In this document: positions 1 to 7,675 of the stretch, in pieces | How positions within the stretch are numbered: the first letter of the stretch is position 1 | Layout of the letters: every line of letters begins with the position of its first letter | Assembly: GCA_050015355.1 (NCBI GenBank) | Contig: JBEKBO010000056.1 | Coordinates: 1-33,257 of the forward strand | Direction of reading: 5' to 3' | Length of the DNA: 33,257 bases | From: CAWBRT01 sp050015355 | Lineage (GTDB): Bacteria > Acidobacteriota > Terriglobia > Terriglobales > Acidobacteriaceae | The notes under the pieces: model-generated | Database searches by the model: none | What the model saw: the letters and a program-made list of their open reading frames with translations, nothing else | What the model was told of the DNA's origin: nothing | Translations under genes and position numbers: made by a program

Positions 1-2
1 AC

Positions 3-503
3 CTCGTAGGTGCAGAAAAAACCACTCCTGCCCCTGACTCGCTACCCTGCTCAACCGCAACTGGTGCGGCTGTTCGTCAGCCCCTGAGTTTCCACATCGG
101 CCTTATCGACGGATCGGGGTTTGGTGGTTTAGGCTTGACATTCTGTGCCGTGGGGTTGTTCCTCACCGCCACAGCTTTGCAAAAATGGACGACTCTGCTC
201 GGCTTAACCCTCGCGCTCATGTCCTTGGGATTCTCCATCACCTCAGCTTGGACAAGCTGTACGGATATCGCCGGTAAGTTCTCGGCCACAGTATCCGGCT
301 GGATGAACTTCTGGGGCAACATTGTCGGCGGGGCAGCTCCGATCATCACCGCCTGGATCGCCACCCGTTACGGATGGCAAGCCGCGATTTTCACAACTGC
401 CAGTACCGGCTTGCTTGGGGCCGTGTGTTGGATCTTCGTCAAACCTCACAAACCGTTGCAGTACCGATCTCTTGCAGAACGGCCGAACGTCAGTCGGCCA
501 TAA
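3..503 (+). CDS. MFS transporter, C-terminal fragment
   Basis: The frame is open from the window edge, so the gene starts upstream. From about position 105 the protein reads as the last four membrane helices of a major facilitator of the anion:cation symporter type. The stretch containing SGWMNFWGN is the usual start of helix 11, followed by GWQAAIF and a last helix ending in the tail KPHKPL. Before about position 105 the same frame does not look like the expected helix 8 and loop, and the other two forward frames there contain stops. A frameshift or poor sequence at the contig edge is therefore possible. It lies 122 bases upstream of the aconitase X genes on the same strand and could import their substrate; that link is inference. 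The substrate cannot be read from the sequence. Confidence 0.7.
   Translation, partial: LVGAEKTTPAPDSLPCSTATGAAVRQPLSFHIGLIDGSGFGGLGLTFCAVGLFLTATALQKWTTLLGLTLALMSLGFSITSAWTSCTDIAGKFSATVSGWMNFWGNIVGGAAPIITAWIATRYGWQAAIFTTASTGLLGAVCWIFVKPHKPLQYRSLAERPNVSRP
481..499. repeat. Inverted repeat at the end of the MFS gene
   Basis: GGCCGA and TCGGCC form a perfect 6-base stem with a 7-base loop, ending two bases before the MFS stop codon. No T-run follows, so it is a weak candidate for a terminator or for mRNA 3'-end structure. Confidence 0.3.
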
Positions 504-511
504 CGCGGATG

Positions 512-542
512 CAATGGGCATGCCCATTGTCATGCACATGAC
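512..542. promoter_or_regulatory. Double palindrome upstream of aconitase X genes (operator candidate)
   Basis: Positions 512-529 are a perfect 18-base palindrome (CAATGGGCATGCCCATTG). Sharing its last base, positions 529-542 form a second inverted repeat (GTCATG-CA-CATGAC). They lie in the short gap between the MFS stop and the aconitase X large-subunit start, about 85-115 bases before that ATG, where an operator for a dimeric regulator would sit. No regulator gene is adjacent within the window. Confidence 0.5.
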
Positions 543-625
543 GCGCAAAATCATCAGCGTGAACTAGAAAATTATTTCTTGAGGAGTTCGAAGATTGGCA
601 GCTCAAATGACAGGGGGACTTTTCC

Positions 626-1864
626 ATGCTGCTTAATGACGCAGAGCGGGCTATCCGCGATGGCAGCCGAGGCGAAGCGGCGCGGCTCTCGCTGGAGCAA
701 CAAATCGTGGTTGGGGATTTCTTCGGAGCTGAACGGTTCGTCGAAGTCTCCAATGTTCACATGATGGGCGATTACGAGGTAATGGGCGACGCGGGCTGCG
801 ATTACCTCAAGTCGCTTCTTGCCCACGGGGCTCGCGTTTGTGTCCCGACCACCCGCAACGCGCAGTGTATTGAATACAATCACGCGGAACGTTTACGCCA
901 GTCGCCTGCCCTGATCGAAGGCGAGAAGCGCGTCCGGCAGCTCTTGGCGCAACTCGGCATCTTGCTCGTCGACACCTGTATTGGCTATCACTCGATCTAC
1001 ACGCCGCGTTTGCACGAGCATATCGCGTGGGGCGACACGGGAACCGTGGCCTACGCAAACTCCGTGCTGGGCGCGTGCACGAACTACGAATCCGGCCCGG
1101 CAGCGATCGCTGCGGCGATCACCGGGCGGACGCCGGCATATGGCTTTCATCTCGACGAATGCCGCCGCGCAAACGCGCGCTGCATCATTGAAGCTGAACT
1201 GCGCGATATCGCCGACTGGGGAGCGGTTGGCGCCGTCGTGGGTGAGCGGGTTCGCGGCTATTGGAACGTCCCACTCCTGGAAATCCGACATGGAAATCCC
1301 TCTCCCAATGACCTTAAACATCTGGGTGCAAGCCTTGCCAGTTATGGCTCGCTCGCTATGTACCACATCATGGGAATCACGCCGGAAGCGCCAAGCTTTG
1401 AGGCCGCGAATGGCGGCCGAGAGCTGATCGCGGAGTTCACGGTGACACAAGCCGATATCGATGCGGTTTTTGCCCGTGGCACTCCGGACGATGGAAAGGT
1501 TAATCTGGTGGTCTTCACCGCGCCTCAATTGTCGCTCGTTGAGTTGGACCGCATCGCCCGCGTAGCCGCCGGACGGAAGATCCACCCCGGCACGACCCTG
1601 CTCATCACCACCAATGCCATGAATAAGGTTGCGGCCGAGCAGACCGGTACGTTCGCGGCCCTCGAGGCGATGGGGGCCACGGTGATCGAAGGCACGTGCT
1701 GGTATTTGATGGACCCGCTCGAAATGCAGAGGCAATTCGGGTGGAAGCGAGTGGTAACCAATTCGGCGAAGTTGGTGAACATCATCAAGGCGCATGGCTA
1801 TGAGCCGGTCTTGCGGCCGACCGACGATTGCGTCGAAACCGCTATTACGGGGAGGCTACCATGA
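626..1864 (+). CDS. Aconitase X large (catalytic) subunit, divergent
   Basis: This 412-residue protein matches the large subunit of aconitase X (DUF521). Known members dehydrate hydroxy acids, for example cis-3-hydroxy-L-proline or mevalonate 5-phosphate, using an iron-sulfur cluster. The family core is clear: EHIAWGDTG, YANSVLGA, TGRTPAYGFHLDE. Candidate cluster cysteines are C118 (DTC), C358 (GTC) and C402. Several positions I remember as conserved differ: the ARTNREGGP-like stretch reads ACTNYESGP (C151, Y154), and the GCPH stretch reads TAPQ (298-301). The start is supported by AGGGGGA about nine bases before the ATG. Its stop overlaps the small-subunit start by four bases, so the two are co-translated. 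Family membership is secure; the substrate is unknown and the altered residues make a new activity possible. Confidence 0.88.
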   Translation: MLLNDAERAIRDGSRGEAARLSLEQQIVVGDFFGAERFVEVSNVHMMGDYEVMGDAGCDYLKSLLAHGARVCVPTTRNAQCIEYNHAERLRQSPALIEGEKRVRQLLAQLGILLVDTCIGYHSIYTPRLHEHIAWGDTGTVAYANSVLGACTNYESGPAAIAAAITGRTPAYGFHLDECRRANARCIIEAELRDIADWGAVGAVVGERVRGYWNVPLLEIRHGNPSPNDLKHLGASLASYGSLAMYHIMGITPEAPSFEAANGGRELIAEFTVTQADIDAVFARGTPDDGKVNLVVFTAPQLSLVELDRIARVAAGRKIHPGTTLLITTNAMNKVAAEQTGTFAALEAMGATVIEGTCWYLMDPLEMQRQFGWKRVVTNSAKLVNIIKAHGYEPVLRPTDDCVETAITGRLP

Positions 1865-2268
1865 GGGGACAACAGTTCACGTGTCAGCAAGGTCTCGGTG
1901 AAATCGTGGAGGCGCCGGCACTGATCTCGATGTACACCTTCAGTCCGCGCTACGATCTCGACCGCGTGACCGGAACGTTTACGCGAGTCGGGCATCCGTT
2001 ATTCGGTGAAAAGATCGCCGGCAAGATACTTGTATGTCCCGGTGTCCAGGGCGGAATCGCCGGCGGGTGGGCATTCCTGATGATGCAAGGACGAGGCATT
2101 GGATTCGCCGGGCTCATCTTTGGCAAAGTAAACCCGGTCATGGTTCAGGGGGCGGCGGCAGCCGGGATTCCCATTGCTGCCGGTGTCGATGATGCAATTT
2201 TCACCGCGCTGGAGAATCATCAACTCATTCGCCTGGACCCAAAGGCGCGACGGGTGACTCAAATCTGA
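1861..2268 (+). CDS. Aconitase X small (swivel) subunit, divergent
   Basis: This 135-residue protein is the DUF126-type swivelling subunit that completes the aconitase X active site. The ATG at 1861 overlaps the large-subunit stop (ATGA). An upstream in-frame start at 1828 would only extend into the large gene. The usual family motif, as I remember it, is P-x-G-R-G-S-x-S-G-S, with a serine that takes part in catalysis. Here the same place reads PGVQGGIAGG (residues 60-69), so all three serines are replaced by Gly, Ala and Gly. The following segment (GFAGLIFGKVNPVMVQGA, then AGIPIAAGVDD) fits the family well. The missing serine matches the changes in the large subunit and points to a divergent subfamily rather than a random error. 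Confidence 0.85.
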   Translation: MRGQQFTCQQGLGEIVEAPALISMYTFSPRYDLDRVTGTFTRVGHPLFGEKIAGKILVCPGVQGGIAGGWAFLMMQGRGIGFAGLIFGKVNPVMVQGAAAAGIPIAAGVDDAIFTALENHQLIRLDPKARRVTQI

Positions 2269-2342
2269 CCGATCGCGTAGCACGGCAGCTTACGCCAGGC
2301 GATTTGTTAATTACGGGGGAATCGGCGAGGCAGTTCCCTCGG

Positions 2343-2354
2343 GGGCTGAAGCCC
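2343..2354. repeat. Small GGGCT-GA-AGCCC hairpin
   Basis: A 5-base perfect stem with a 2-base loop lies between the convergent aconitase X small subunit and the M20 hydrolase. The motif GGGGCTGAAGCCC resembles dispersed repeats I remember from acidobacterial genomes. It has no T-run, so a terminator role is unproven. Confidence 0.3.
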
Positions 2355-2376
2355 TCGGTTGTGGGCGCAGACGCCG

Positions 2377-3612
2377 CTACTTTGACGCCAAGTCCATCAG
2401 CGCACGCGAATAGACATTCAGCCCAATCTCGATGTCTTCCCAGCGGGTGTCCTCCAGCGGCGAGTGGCTTATGCCGTTGATACTGGGAGCAAAAATCATG
2501 GCTGTCGGCGCGATTGAGGCCATCAACTGCGCATCGTGTCCCGCCCAGCTTGGCATTTCCAGGTAGTCGACGTTTGCGCTCTGCGCCGCTTGCCGCAGCA
2601 CGCCTACAATCTGTTCATCAAGATGGGTGGGCTCGACTAAGGAGGTGCGGGTGATTTCGATTTTTACGCCGTACTTGGCTTCCACTCCGCGGAACTCGGA
2701 CAGCAGCCATTCCTTGGCGACATCGAGTTCGGCCGTGGTGGTGGCACGAATTTCAATAGGCATGGAGACCCTGCCGGGCACGATGTTGACGGCTCCGGGC
2801 CAGATGTCCATCATCCCGACCGTGGCGACGTAGTGATCGCCGGATTGCAGCGCCGCCTCGAAGCTCTTCTCGACAATATGGGAAGCGGCCACTAACGCAT
2901 CTCTGCGGCTGTCCATGCGTGTCGTGCCGGCATGATTCGCCGTGCCGGTTATGGTGACCCAGCAACGATAAATGCCGACGATGTCCGTCACCAGGCCGCA
3001 AGCCAGGTGCCGGCGGTGCAACTGCTCCCCCTGCTCGATGTGAAACTCGACAAAACAACGAATCTTCGCCGGATCAAGGCAGGCGGTCTGAAACGCATTT
3101 TTGTCCAGTCCCCAGTCGGCGAGCATGCCCGCCACCGACTTTCCTTCCGCGTTGACGACCCTGGCCGGGTCTTCCGACTTCATTCTGCCGGTCAGGACCC
3201 GGCTGGCAAACATGACGATTCCGAATTGCGTCCCCTCTTCCTCGAGCATGGCAATGACTTCGACTGGGCGATGCGGCCTCCAGCCAGCGTCTTTCCATCC
3301 GTTCACGCACTCGATCGCGCTAATTAGCCCCAGGGCGCCGTCGAATTTGCCGCCATTCGGCACGCTATCCAGGTGCGATCCGGTAAGCACCACCGGGAGC
3401 GATCGGTCGTTGCCGTCGAAGCGGCCAAAGATGTTCCCCAGGGGATCGATCCGCACTTTCATTCCGGCCTCTTCCATGAAGCCTCGGACCAACACCATGG
3501 CTTCGCGATATGCCGGCGTGTAGGAAAGGCGGGTGACGCCTCCCTCCGGTGCTCTGGCGCTCCCGGCCAACTTGTCAATGCGCTCCCGCACACGACCCAC
3601 CTGGTATTCCAT
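2377..3612 (-). CDS. M20 family amidohydrolase (N-carbamoyl-L-amino-acid hydrolase / allantoate amidohydrolase type)
   Basis: This 411-residue, full-length M20 metallopeptidase-fold enzyme belongs to the group that hydrolyses N-carbamoyl amino acids, allantoate or ureidoglycolate. The dinuclear-metal ligands are all in place: H80 (TGSHLDSV), D91 (GGKFDGALG), E125/E126 (EEEGTQF), H191 (EFHIEQG) and H383 (GISHSPLED). The dimerisation lid sits between about residues 205 and 320 and includes ANHAGTTRMDSRRDA, typical of this group. The ATG has GGAGGG seven bases upstream. It converges on the aconitase X genes and is not in their operon. The class is firm. The exact substrate among carbamoyl-amino acids and ureides cannot be told from sequence alone, and no hydantoinase or allantoinase is nearby. 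Confidence 0.9.
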   Translation of the reverse strand: MEYQVGRVRERIDKLAGSARAPEGGVTRLSYTPAYREAMVLVRGFMEEAGMKVRIDPLGNIFGRFDGNDRSLPVVLTGSHLDSVPNGGKFDGALGLISAIECVNGWKDAGWRPHRPVEVIAMLEEEGTQFGIVMFASRVLTGRMKSEDPARVVNAEGKSVAGMLADWGLDKNAFQTACLDPAKIRCFVEFHIEQGEQLHRRHLACGLVTDIVGIYRCWVTITGTANHAGTTRMDSRRDALVAASHIVEKSFEAALQSGDHYVATVGMMDIWPGAVNIVPGRVSMPIEIRATTTAELDVAKEWLLSEFRGVEAKYGVKIEITRTSLVEPTHLDEQIVGVLRQAAQSANVDYLEMPSWAGHDAQLMASIAPTAMIFAPSINGISHSPLEDTRWEDIEIGLNVYSRALMDLASK

Positions 3613-3689
3613 CGATTGCCCTCCACTAAGAACAACTCAGATATAGTGCTTATCGCCCCGTTGATCCAGACGAAGTCGCATCCGACGTC

Positions 3690-4097
3690 CTAATCTTTCT
3701 CCCGCGTCATTGCAAAGGCAACAAGAAAGAGTATCGTACCGACCGCGGCCGAAAGCATCGCGGGAAGCACGACGTGGGAAGCCCCGAATCTTGCAATCGG
3801 GGCGGGTCTGAACAAAACTACGGCGGATGCGCCCCAAGCAATGAACGTCAGTAGCGGGTTGTAGTGACAAAGGATCGTAATGTCGCGACCGAGATATAAG
3901 CCACCGAGCACCCAGATAATCAATAAGGGTCGCAACATCGGATGCGGCCAGCACAGGAAGAAGCCAACGAACACGAAAGCGAAAATCAGCGGCCCGTGTA
4001 CCGCCGCACCCGGCATGCGATAGGCGGAAAAGCCTTCAGTGGAGGGAAAGGGCGAACGGAAATAGGAAAGAACAGACATTTTGACTTTGTCAAACAT
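3690..4097 (-). CDS. Small membrane protein of unknown function
   Basis: A 135-residue frame with about three to four hydrophobic stretches: roughly residues 34-50 (LIFAFVFVGFFLCW), 55-68 (LRPLLIIWVLGGLYLG), 80-95 and 110-130. The tail is short and charged (TREKD). I recognise no family. The ATG at 4097 has no clear Shine-Dalgarno sequence; the internal ATG at 4079 (MSVLSYF) is an alternative with no better site. It lies 77 bases downstream of the M20 gene start region on the same strand as the dioxygenase. The strongly membrane-like composition supports a real gene, but it could still be a chance frame. Confidence 0.5.
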   Translation of the reverse strand: MFDKVKMSVLSYFRSPFPSTEGFSAYRMPGAAVHGPLIFAFVFVGFFLCWPHPMLRPLLIIWVLGGLYLGRDITILCHYNPLLTFIAWGASAVVLFRPAPIARFGASHVVLPAMLSAAVGTILFLVAFAMTREKD

Positions 4098-4285
4098 CGT
4101 TCCACGGCCTGCTTGAAGGATTCAGTCCCTACGATCTGGCGGAACAATATATCGAAAAGGAAAGTTCTGCAATAGCACGGACTCGGGGCTTGGCAAACGT
4201 GCGGGCACCAGCGAACGCCGTCCTCTCGCGACTGAAACTTTGACTTCAGGCTGCGCTCAATTTACGGGCGTTCGCAGGTGCTCAA

Positions 4286-5164
4286 TCAAGCTGCCCGCTG
4301 CATCGCTAGTGGTTTCAGCCCGAAATTGTAAGTGAGCTTGCGCCATGGGCGGTCCATCCTCGAACCGTCGGGCGCAGCCCCCGGAGGTTCTTTTGTGAAC
4401 TCCCGAACGAGCGACTTCTTCACCGCAAAAACGGAATCGCTGTCAAGATAGGCATCGCCTTCAGGAAAAATGTGGGTGATCAATGTCTCGTGATCATCGG
4501 CGGCAATCATAAAATGCACGTGCGCTGGACGATATGAGTGTCTTCCCGTTGCCCGCAGCATTTCTCCCACTGGGCCATCTTCCGGAATGGGATATGAGGT
4601 GGGCATGATCGACCAGAAATAGAATCGACCTTGGGTGTCAGTGCGGAAGCGACCCCTGAGCCCTGAGCCGGAAACATCGTTCCGCTGGACATCGTAGTAC
4701 CCCTCGGCATCCGATTGCCATGTATCGACTATCGCGTTGGGCAGCGGTGTCCCTGTTGCAGAAGAGACGAAACCCTCGACGTACAGGGGCTCGCCTTTTA
4801 AGCCACGTCCCAAGTCGACACCGAGCGGCACTTCAGGTTGGTTGTGAACGTAGAAGGGTCCCAGTACTGTCGTCTCGGTTGCTCCGGTCGGCATCCGGTG
4901 ATTGATGGCATCGACCAGCATGGATATCCCGAGTGTGTCAGACAGCATGATAAATTCTTGCCGCTTCTCGGTGCAGGTCTGGCCTGTCTTCGTCAGGTAG
5001 TCGATGGCAAAATTCCATTCTTCCTGAGTTAAATCGACTTCACGGACGAAGTCGTGCAGGTGCCGGATGAGGGCCGCCATGATCTTTCTGAGGCGTGGAT
5101 CAGGTGCACCCTGAAATGCTTCGATCACCGCCTCGGTAATGTTCTGTTCGCTGAAATCTCGCAT
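4286..5164 (-). CDS. Intradiol ring-cleavage dioxygenase, hydroxyquinol 1,2-dioxygenase type
   Basis: This 292-residue protein should open the ring of hydroxyquinol (1,2,4-trihydroxybenzene) or a catechol to maleylacetate or a muconate, using non-haem Fe(III). The N-terminal helical domain (about 1-90) is the catechol-dioxygenase dimerisation region. The iron ligands are visible as Y157 (GYYDVQ), Y191 (TSYPIPEDG), H215 and H217 (RPAHVHFM). The stretch YPIPEDGPVG with ATGRH and THIFPEGDAYLDSDSVF matches hydroxyquinol enzymes better than catechol enzymes. The start is fixed by AAGGAGG six bases before the ATG. No maleylacetate reductase or hydroxylase lies nearby, so the rest of the pathway is elsewhere. 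It is divergent from rpiB. Confidence 0.9.
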   Translation of the reverse strand: MRDFSEQNITEAVIEAFQGAPDPRLRKIMAALIRHLHDFVREVDLTQEEWNFAIDYLTKTGQTCTEKRQEFIMLSDTLGISMLVDAINHRMPTGATETTVLGPFYVHNQPEVPLGVDLGRGLKGEPLYVEGFVSSATGTPLPNAIVDTWQSDAEGYYDVQRNDVSGSGLRGRFRTDTQGRFYFWSIMPTSYPIPEDGPVGEMLRATGRHSYRPAHVHFMIAADDHETLITHIFPEGDAYLDSDSVFAVKKSLVREFTKEPPGAAPDGSRMDRPWRKLTYNFGLKPLAMQRAA

Positions 5165-5235
5165 GCTGGCCTCCTTGTGGTCAGATCGAAGGTGCGTTTG
5201 GGAGTCGAGTCAACTCTAAGCCGGTGTGCTCATGT

Positions 5236-5278
5236 GCTCAGGCGCGTTTGTTCCTGAATATGGCAGATGCGCCTGAGC
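5236..5278. promoter_or_regulatory. Long-arm inverted repeat in the dioxygenase/rpiB divergent region
   Basis: GCTCAGGCGC (5236-5245) and GCGCCTGAGC (5269-5278) are perfectly complementary 10-base arms with a 23-base spacer. They lie in the 321-base gap 5165-5485 between divergent genes. The centre-to-centre distance of 33 bases is about three helical turns, which suits paired operator sites; a leader RNA hairpin for the dioxygenase is the alternative. I saw no convincing -35/-10 pair in the rest of this gap. Confidence 0.4.
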
Positions 5279-5485
5279 CGCTGGCGGTTTTCCGATGCAG
5301 TTTTGAGGTTGTAATACCGCTCGATTCGTACTCGTTCGCGTGCTCATTATTTCTGAGCTGCTGCACCCCGCATTGTTCGTGCCAATTCTGCCGGCGGTGA
5401 GTAAAATTGATCCTTTGGTCGACTCTGCTCTGAGGACCTTGCCCCACAACAATGACAGACTGAGCGCGGCCGGCGAGAGGGAGAG

Positions 5486-5998
5486 ATGAGCAACGAAAAA
5501 ATCTGGATTGGAAACGATCACGGTGGATATGAACTGAAGGTGCAGATCGTGGAATACTTGACCAGGAAGGGCCTCCCGGTGCACAACGTAGGGTCGGACT
5601 CGACCGGGATCGTGCGTTACCCCCATTACGCCCCGCAGGTCTGCGAAGCGATCTTGCGCGGAGATGCTACCCGGGGGATTCTGGTCTGCTCCACGGGCAT
5701 CGGGATGAGCATCATCGCCAATAAGTACGCGGGGATTCGCGCTGCTCTGTGCACCAGCACCTATATGGGCAGAATCACCAGGGCGCACAACGACTCAAAC
5801 GTCCTTTGCCTGGGTGGGAAAATCACTGGGGTCTTCGAGGCCCTCGATATTCTGGACGCGTGGCTCAATACTGCGTACGAGGGGGGACGGCACGACATTT
5901 CGCTGGGGTTGATCCGGCAAGCCGAGGCCGCACTTTCGAAGTCGGCGGTCTGGAATCCCTCCGATCCTGACCGCACGCCGGGCGCCGCGAAACTGTGA
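5486..5998 (+). CDS. rpiB: RpiB/LacAB-family sugar(-phosphate) isomerase
   Basis: A 170-residue aldose-ketose isomerase of the RpiB fold, slightly longer than the usual 145-155. Active-site features are present: NDHGG near the N-terminus, the CSTGIGMSI loop with the catalytic Cys, AGIRAA, HNDSNVLCLG with the proton-relay His, and EGGRH with the phosphate-side Arg. RpiB relatives act on ribose-5-phosphate, allose-6-phosphate, tetrose-4-phosphates and, in the sulfoglycolytic transketolase route, a sulfotetrose. GAGAGGGAGAG precedes the ATG. It stands at the left end of the sugar locus, convergent with the fucose-isomerase-like gene, so it is probably part of the same pathway. A housekeeping ribose-5-phosphate isomerase is the alternative. 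Confidence 0.88.
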   Translation: MSNEKIWIGNDHGGYELKVQIVEYLTRKGLPVHNVGSDSTGIVRYPHYAPQVCEAILRGDATRGILVCSTGIGMSIIANKYAGIRAALCTSTYMGRITRAHNDSNVLCLGGKITGVFEALDILDAWLNTAYEGGRHDISLGLIRQAEAALSKSAVWNPSDPDRTPGAAKL

Positions 5999-6163
5999 TC
6001 GGCACGAGGCACCTGGCGATGGTTTGGCGACGCGCAGTACCCGTTGTGCCCTAAGTACGAATTCAGCCCTGCGCTGCAGTTGTGGCTTAATTCACCTTGT
6101 TACCGTTCTCCAATTCGACGACTCGTTCGGGTCCGGACCGTTCCCCCGCCGGGTAGCAGTCTT

Positions 6164-7612
6164 CTACCCTGCTTTGTCCACTGCAATGTCCATCAATTCG
6201 CAGTACATTTCCAGTGCCTTGACGTGATCGCCCGGCACTACATGCGCATGGTTCGCATTGAATACGTCAATGAAATCTTTGGGGTGGATATCGAGCTTTA
6301 TATAGCCATGAGGCCAGGCCGCGCACGTTTCCGCCATCTTCTCGCGGGGAAAATCGATAAACTCGCCTCGAGCGACGAACATGTGGTACTTGCCACCCAC
6401 CCGGCTCATGCGCGCCACCGTTATTTCGCCTTCGCCGCACACGTGTGAGAAATGCGCTCCGCCTCCGCCATACTTGGGAATGACCGGCTCTAGAAAGACC
6501 TTGGCCAGATTCTCCCTGGGATCGTCGCTGCGGGCCGCGTACCAGGAAGGTAGCGCCCCGCAATTACAGCAGACATAGACTTCATTCCGGGAATCGTAGC
6601 CGCGAATATCTAACAACATCGATGGATAGCCACTGATCAGTTTCAGAATCTGCATAGTCAGCGCACCGTCGCCATCAGCCTCGCAGGCCATCACGATGGG
6701 CTCTTTGGGACCATTCCAGTCGTAGGGGTCGTTCAGTGCCATGGCACTGAGACAACTGGTGACAAAGTACTCGCTGAGATCGTAATGACACTTGATGCCA
6801 ACGAAATCAAGTCCAAAGTCCTCGATGATTCCGCGTGTGGCGATGTAATGCCGGATCTGTTGCTTGACATTCTCCGGTGCGGCCTTGCCTTCAGTGGAAA
6901 TCTTTCCCAGGTGGCTGGTCATCCAGGAATAGGCTCGGTTCACTTCGTCTTCGTCGACGCCCTTGGCACGGCGGATGATCTCCAACTGGTCAATGTGCTC
7001 GACGTCGACGCCGAACTCCATCATCCACTGCTGGGGGCTGACCGCGCCGGTGTTCATCCCTATGCTACGCCCGCCGATCAGGCCATAAACGCTGCCTCTC
7101 ATGCGCGAAATTACGCCCGCCGCGCGACAATAGGCCGACAGCTCCGCCATCACCTCCGGCTCTTCCAGAGGATTGCCCCAGAATTTCCTGCTTTTCAGGC
7201 CGATTTGCCGCAAGGCGCCATGAGCCGCCATAATGCCGCCAAGTCCGGGAAGCGTGCCGTCCTTCGGCGAACTCAGCGCTACCGGCATATCCAGAATCCG
7301 TGCCGCAAGCAGGCTGTAATTGGGGAAAGCGAACACGGGAATGTTGAAAAGCGCCACTTCGATTCCCGCTCCCCGCGCCTCCCGCGCCATGTCCCGGGCG
7401 ATCCGCGATGAGTGGGCAATTGCGCGCGCCTCAGTGACCGTCAGCAGGGGGTCTCCCTCAATAGCTTTCGCCAAGACAGCAGCGTGCCGCTGAATCGTAT
7501 CCGCCAGCGTGTTGTGCACGCGAAGCCGCCCGTCCGAAAAACTCAATAACCCCACCTTGAACGAATGACTCGTCACCGGTTTTGGCCACACCTTCATCTC
7601 AACGCTCTTCAT
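6164..7612 (-). CDS. L-fucose/L-arabinose isomerase-family protein
   Basis: A 482-residue ketol isomerase of the FucI/AraA fold, shorter than E. coli FucI (about 590) and near AraA length. The three Mn ligands of the family can be placed at E311 (ACEADGDGAL), D335 (LLDIRGYD) and H455 (NANHAHVV). A Cys pair at 348-351 (CCNC) and a Gly-rich GGGGAHFSH segment are also seen in fucose-isomerase-like proteins of unknown substrate. It is the last gene of the minus-strand sugar operon, 63 bases after yjfF. GAGGAG lies about 11 bases before the chosen ATG; MKVWPKP at 7597 is an alternative start. The expected role is to convert the imported aldose to its 2-ketose, the substrate for the epimerase or transketolase. 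The exact sugar is unknown. Confidence 0.82.
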   Translation of the reverse strand: MKSVEMKVWPKPVTSHSFKVGLLSFSDGRLRVHNTLADTIQRHAAVLAKAIEGDPLLTVTEARAIAHSSRIARDMAREARGAGIEVALFNIPVFAFPNYSLLAARILDMPVALSSPKDGTLPGLGGIMAAHGALRQIGLKSRKFWGNPLEEPEVMAELSAYCRAAGVISRMRGSVYGLIGGRSIGMNTGAVSPQQWMMEFGVDVEHIDQLEIIRRAKGVDEDEVNRAYSWMTSHLGKISTEGKAAPENVKQQIRHYIATRGIIEDFGLDFVGIKCHYDLSEYFVTSCLSAMALNDPYDWNGPKEPIVMACEADGDGALTMQILKLISGYPSMLLDIRGYDSRNEVYVCCNCGALPSWYAARSDDPRENLAKVFLEPVIPKYGGGGAHFSHVCGEGEITVARMSRVGGKYHMFVARGEFIDFPREKMAETCAAWPHGYIKLDIHPKDFIDVFNANHAHVVPGDHVKALEMYCELMDIAVDKAG

Positions 7613-7675
7613 CTCGGAATTGCTCTCCTCACGCCGCCGCCCAACGCCACACGACGCGCGATCTGCAAAACCCCT

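Noticed and set aside
893..1795. 300-codon minus-strand frame inside the aconitase X large gene
   Set aside because: Shadow of the well-supported plus-strand gene; no recognisable motif.
5216..5788. 190-codon minus-strand frame covering the dioxygenase/rpiB gap and half of rpiB
   Set aside because: Overlaps rpiB in antisense and shows no family features; the gap reads better as a control region.
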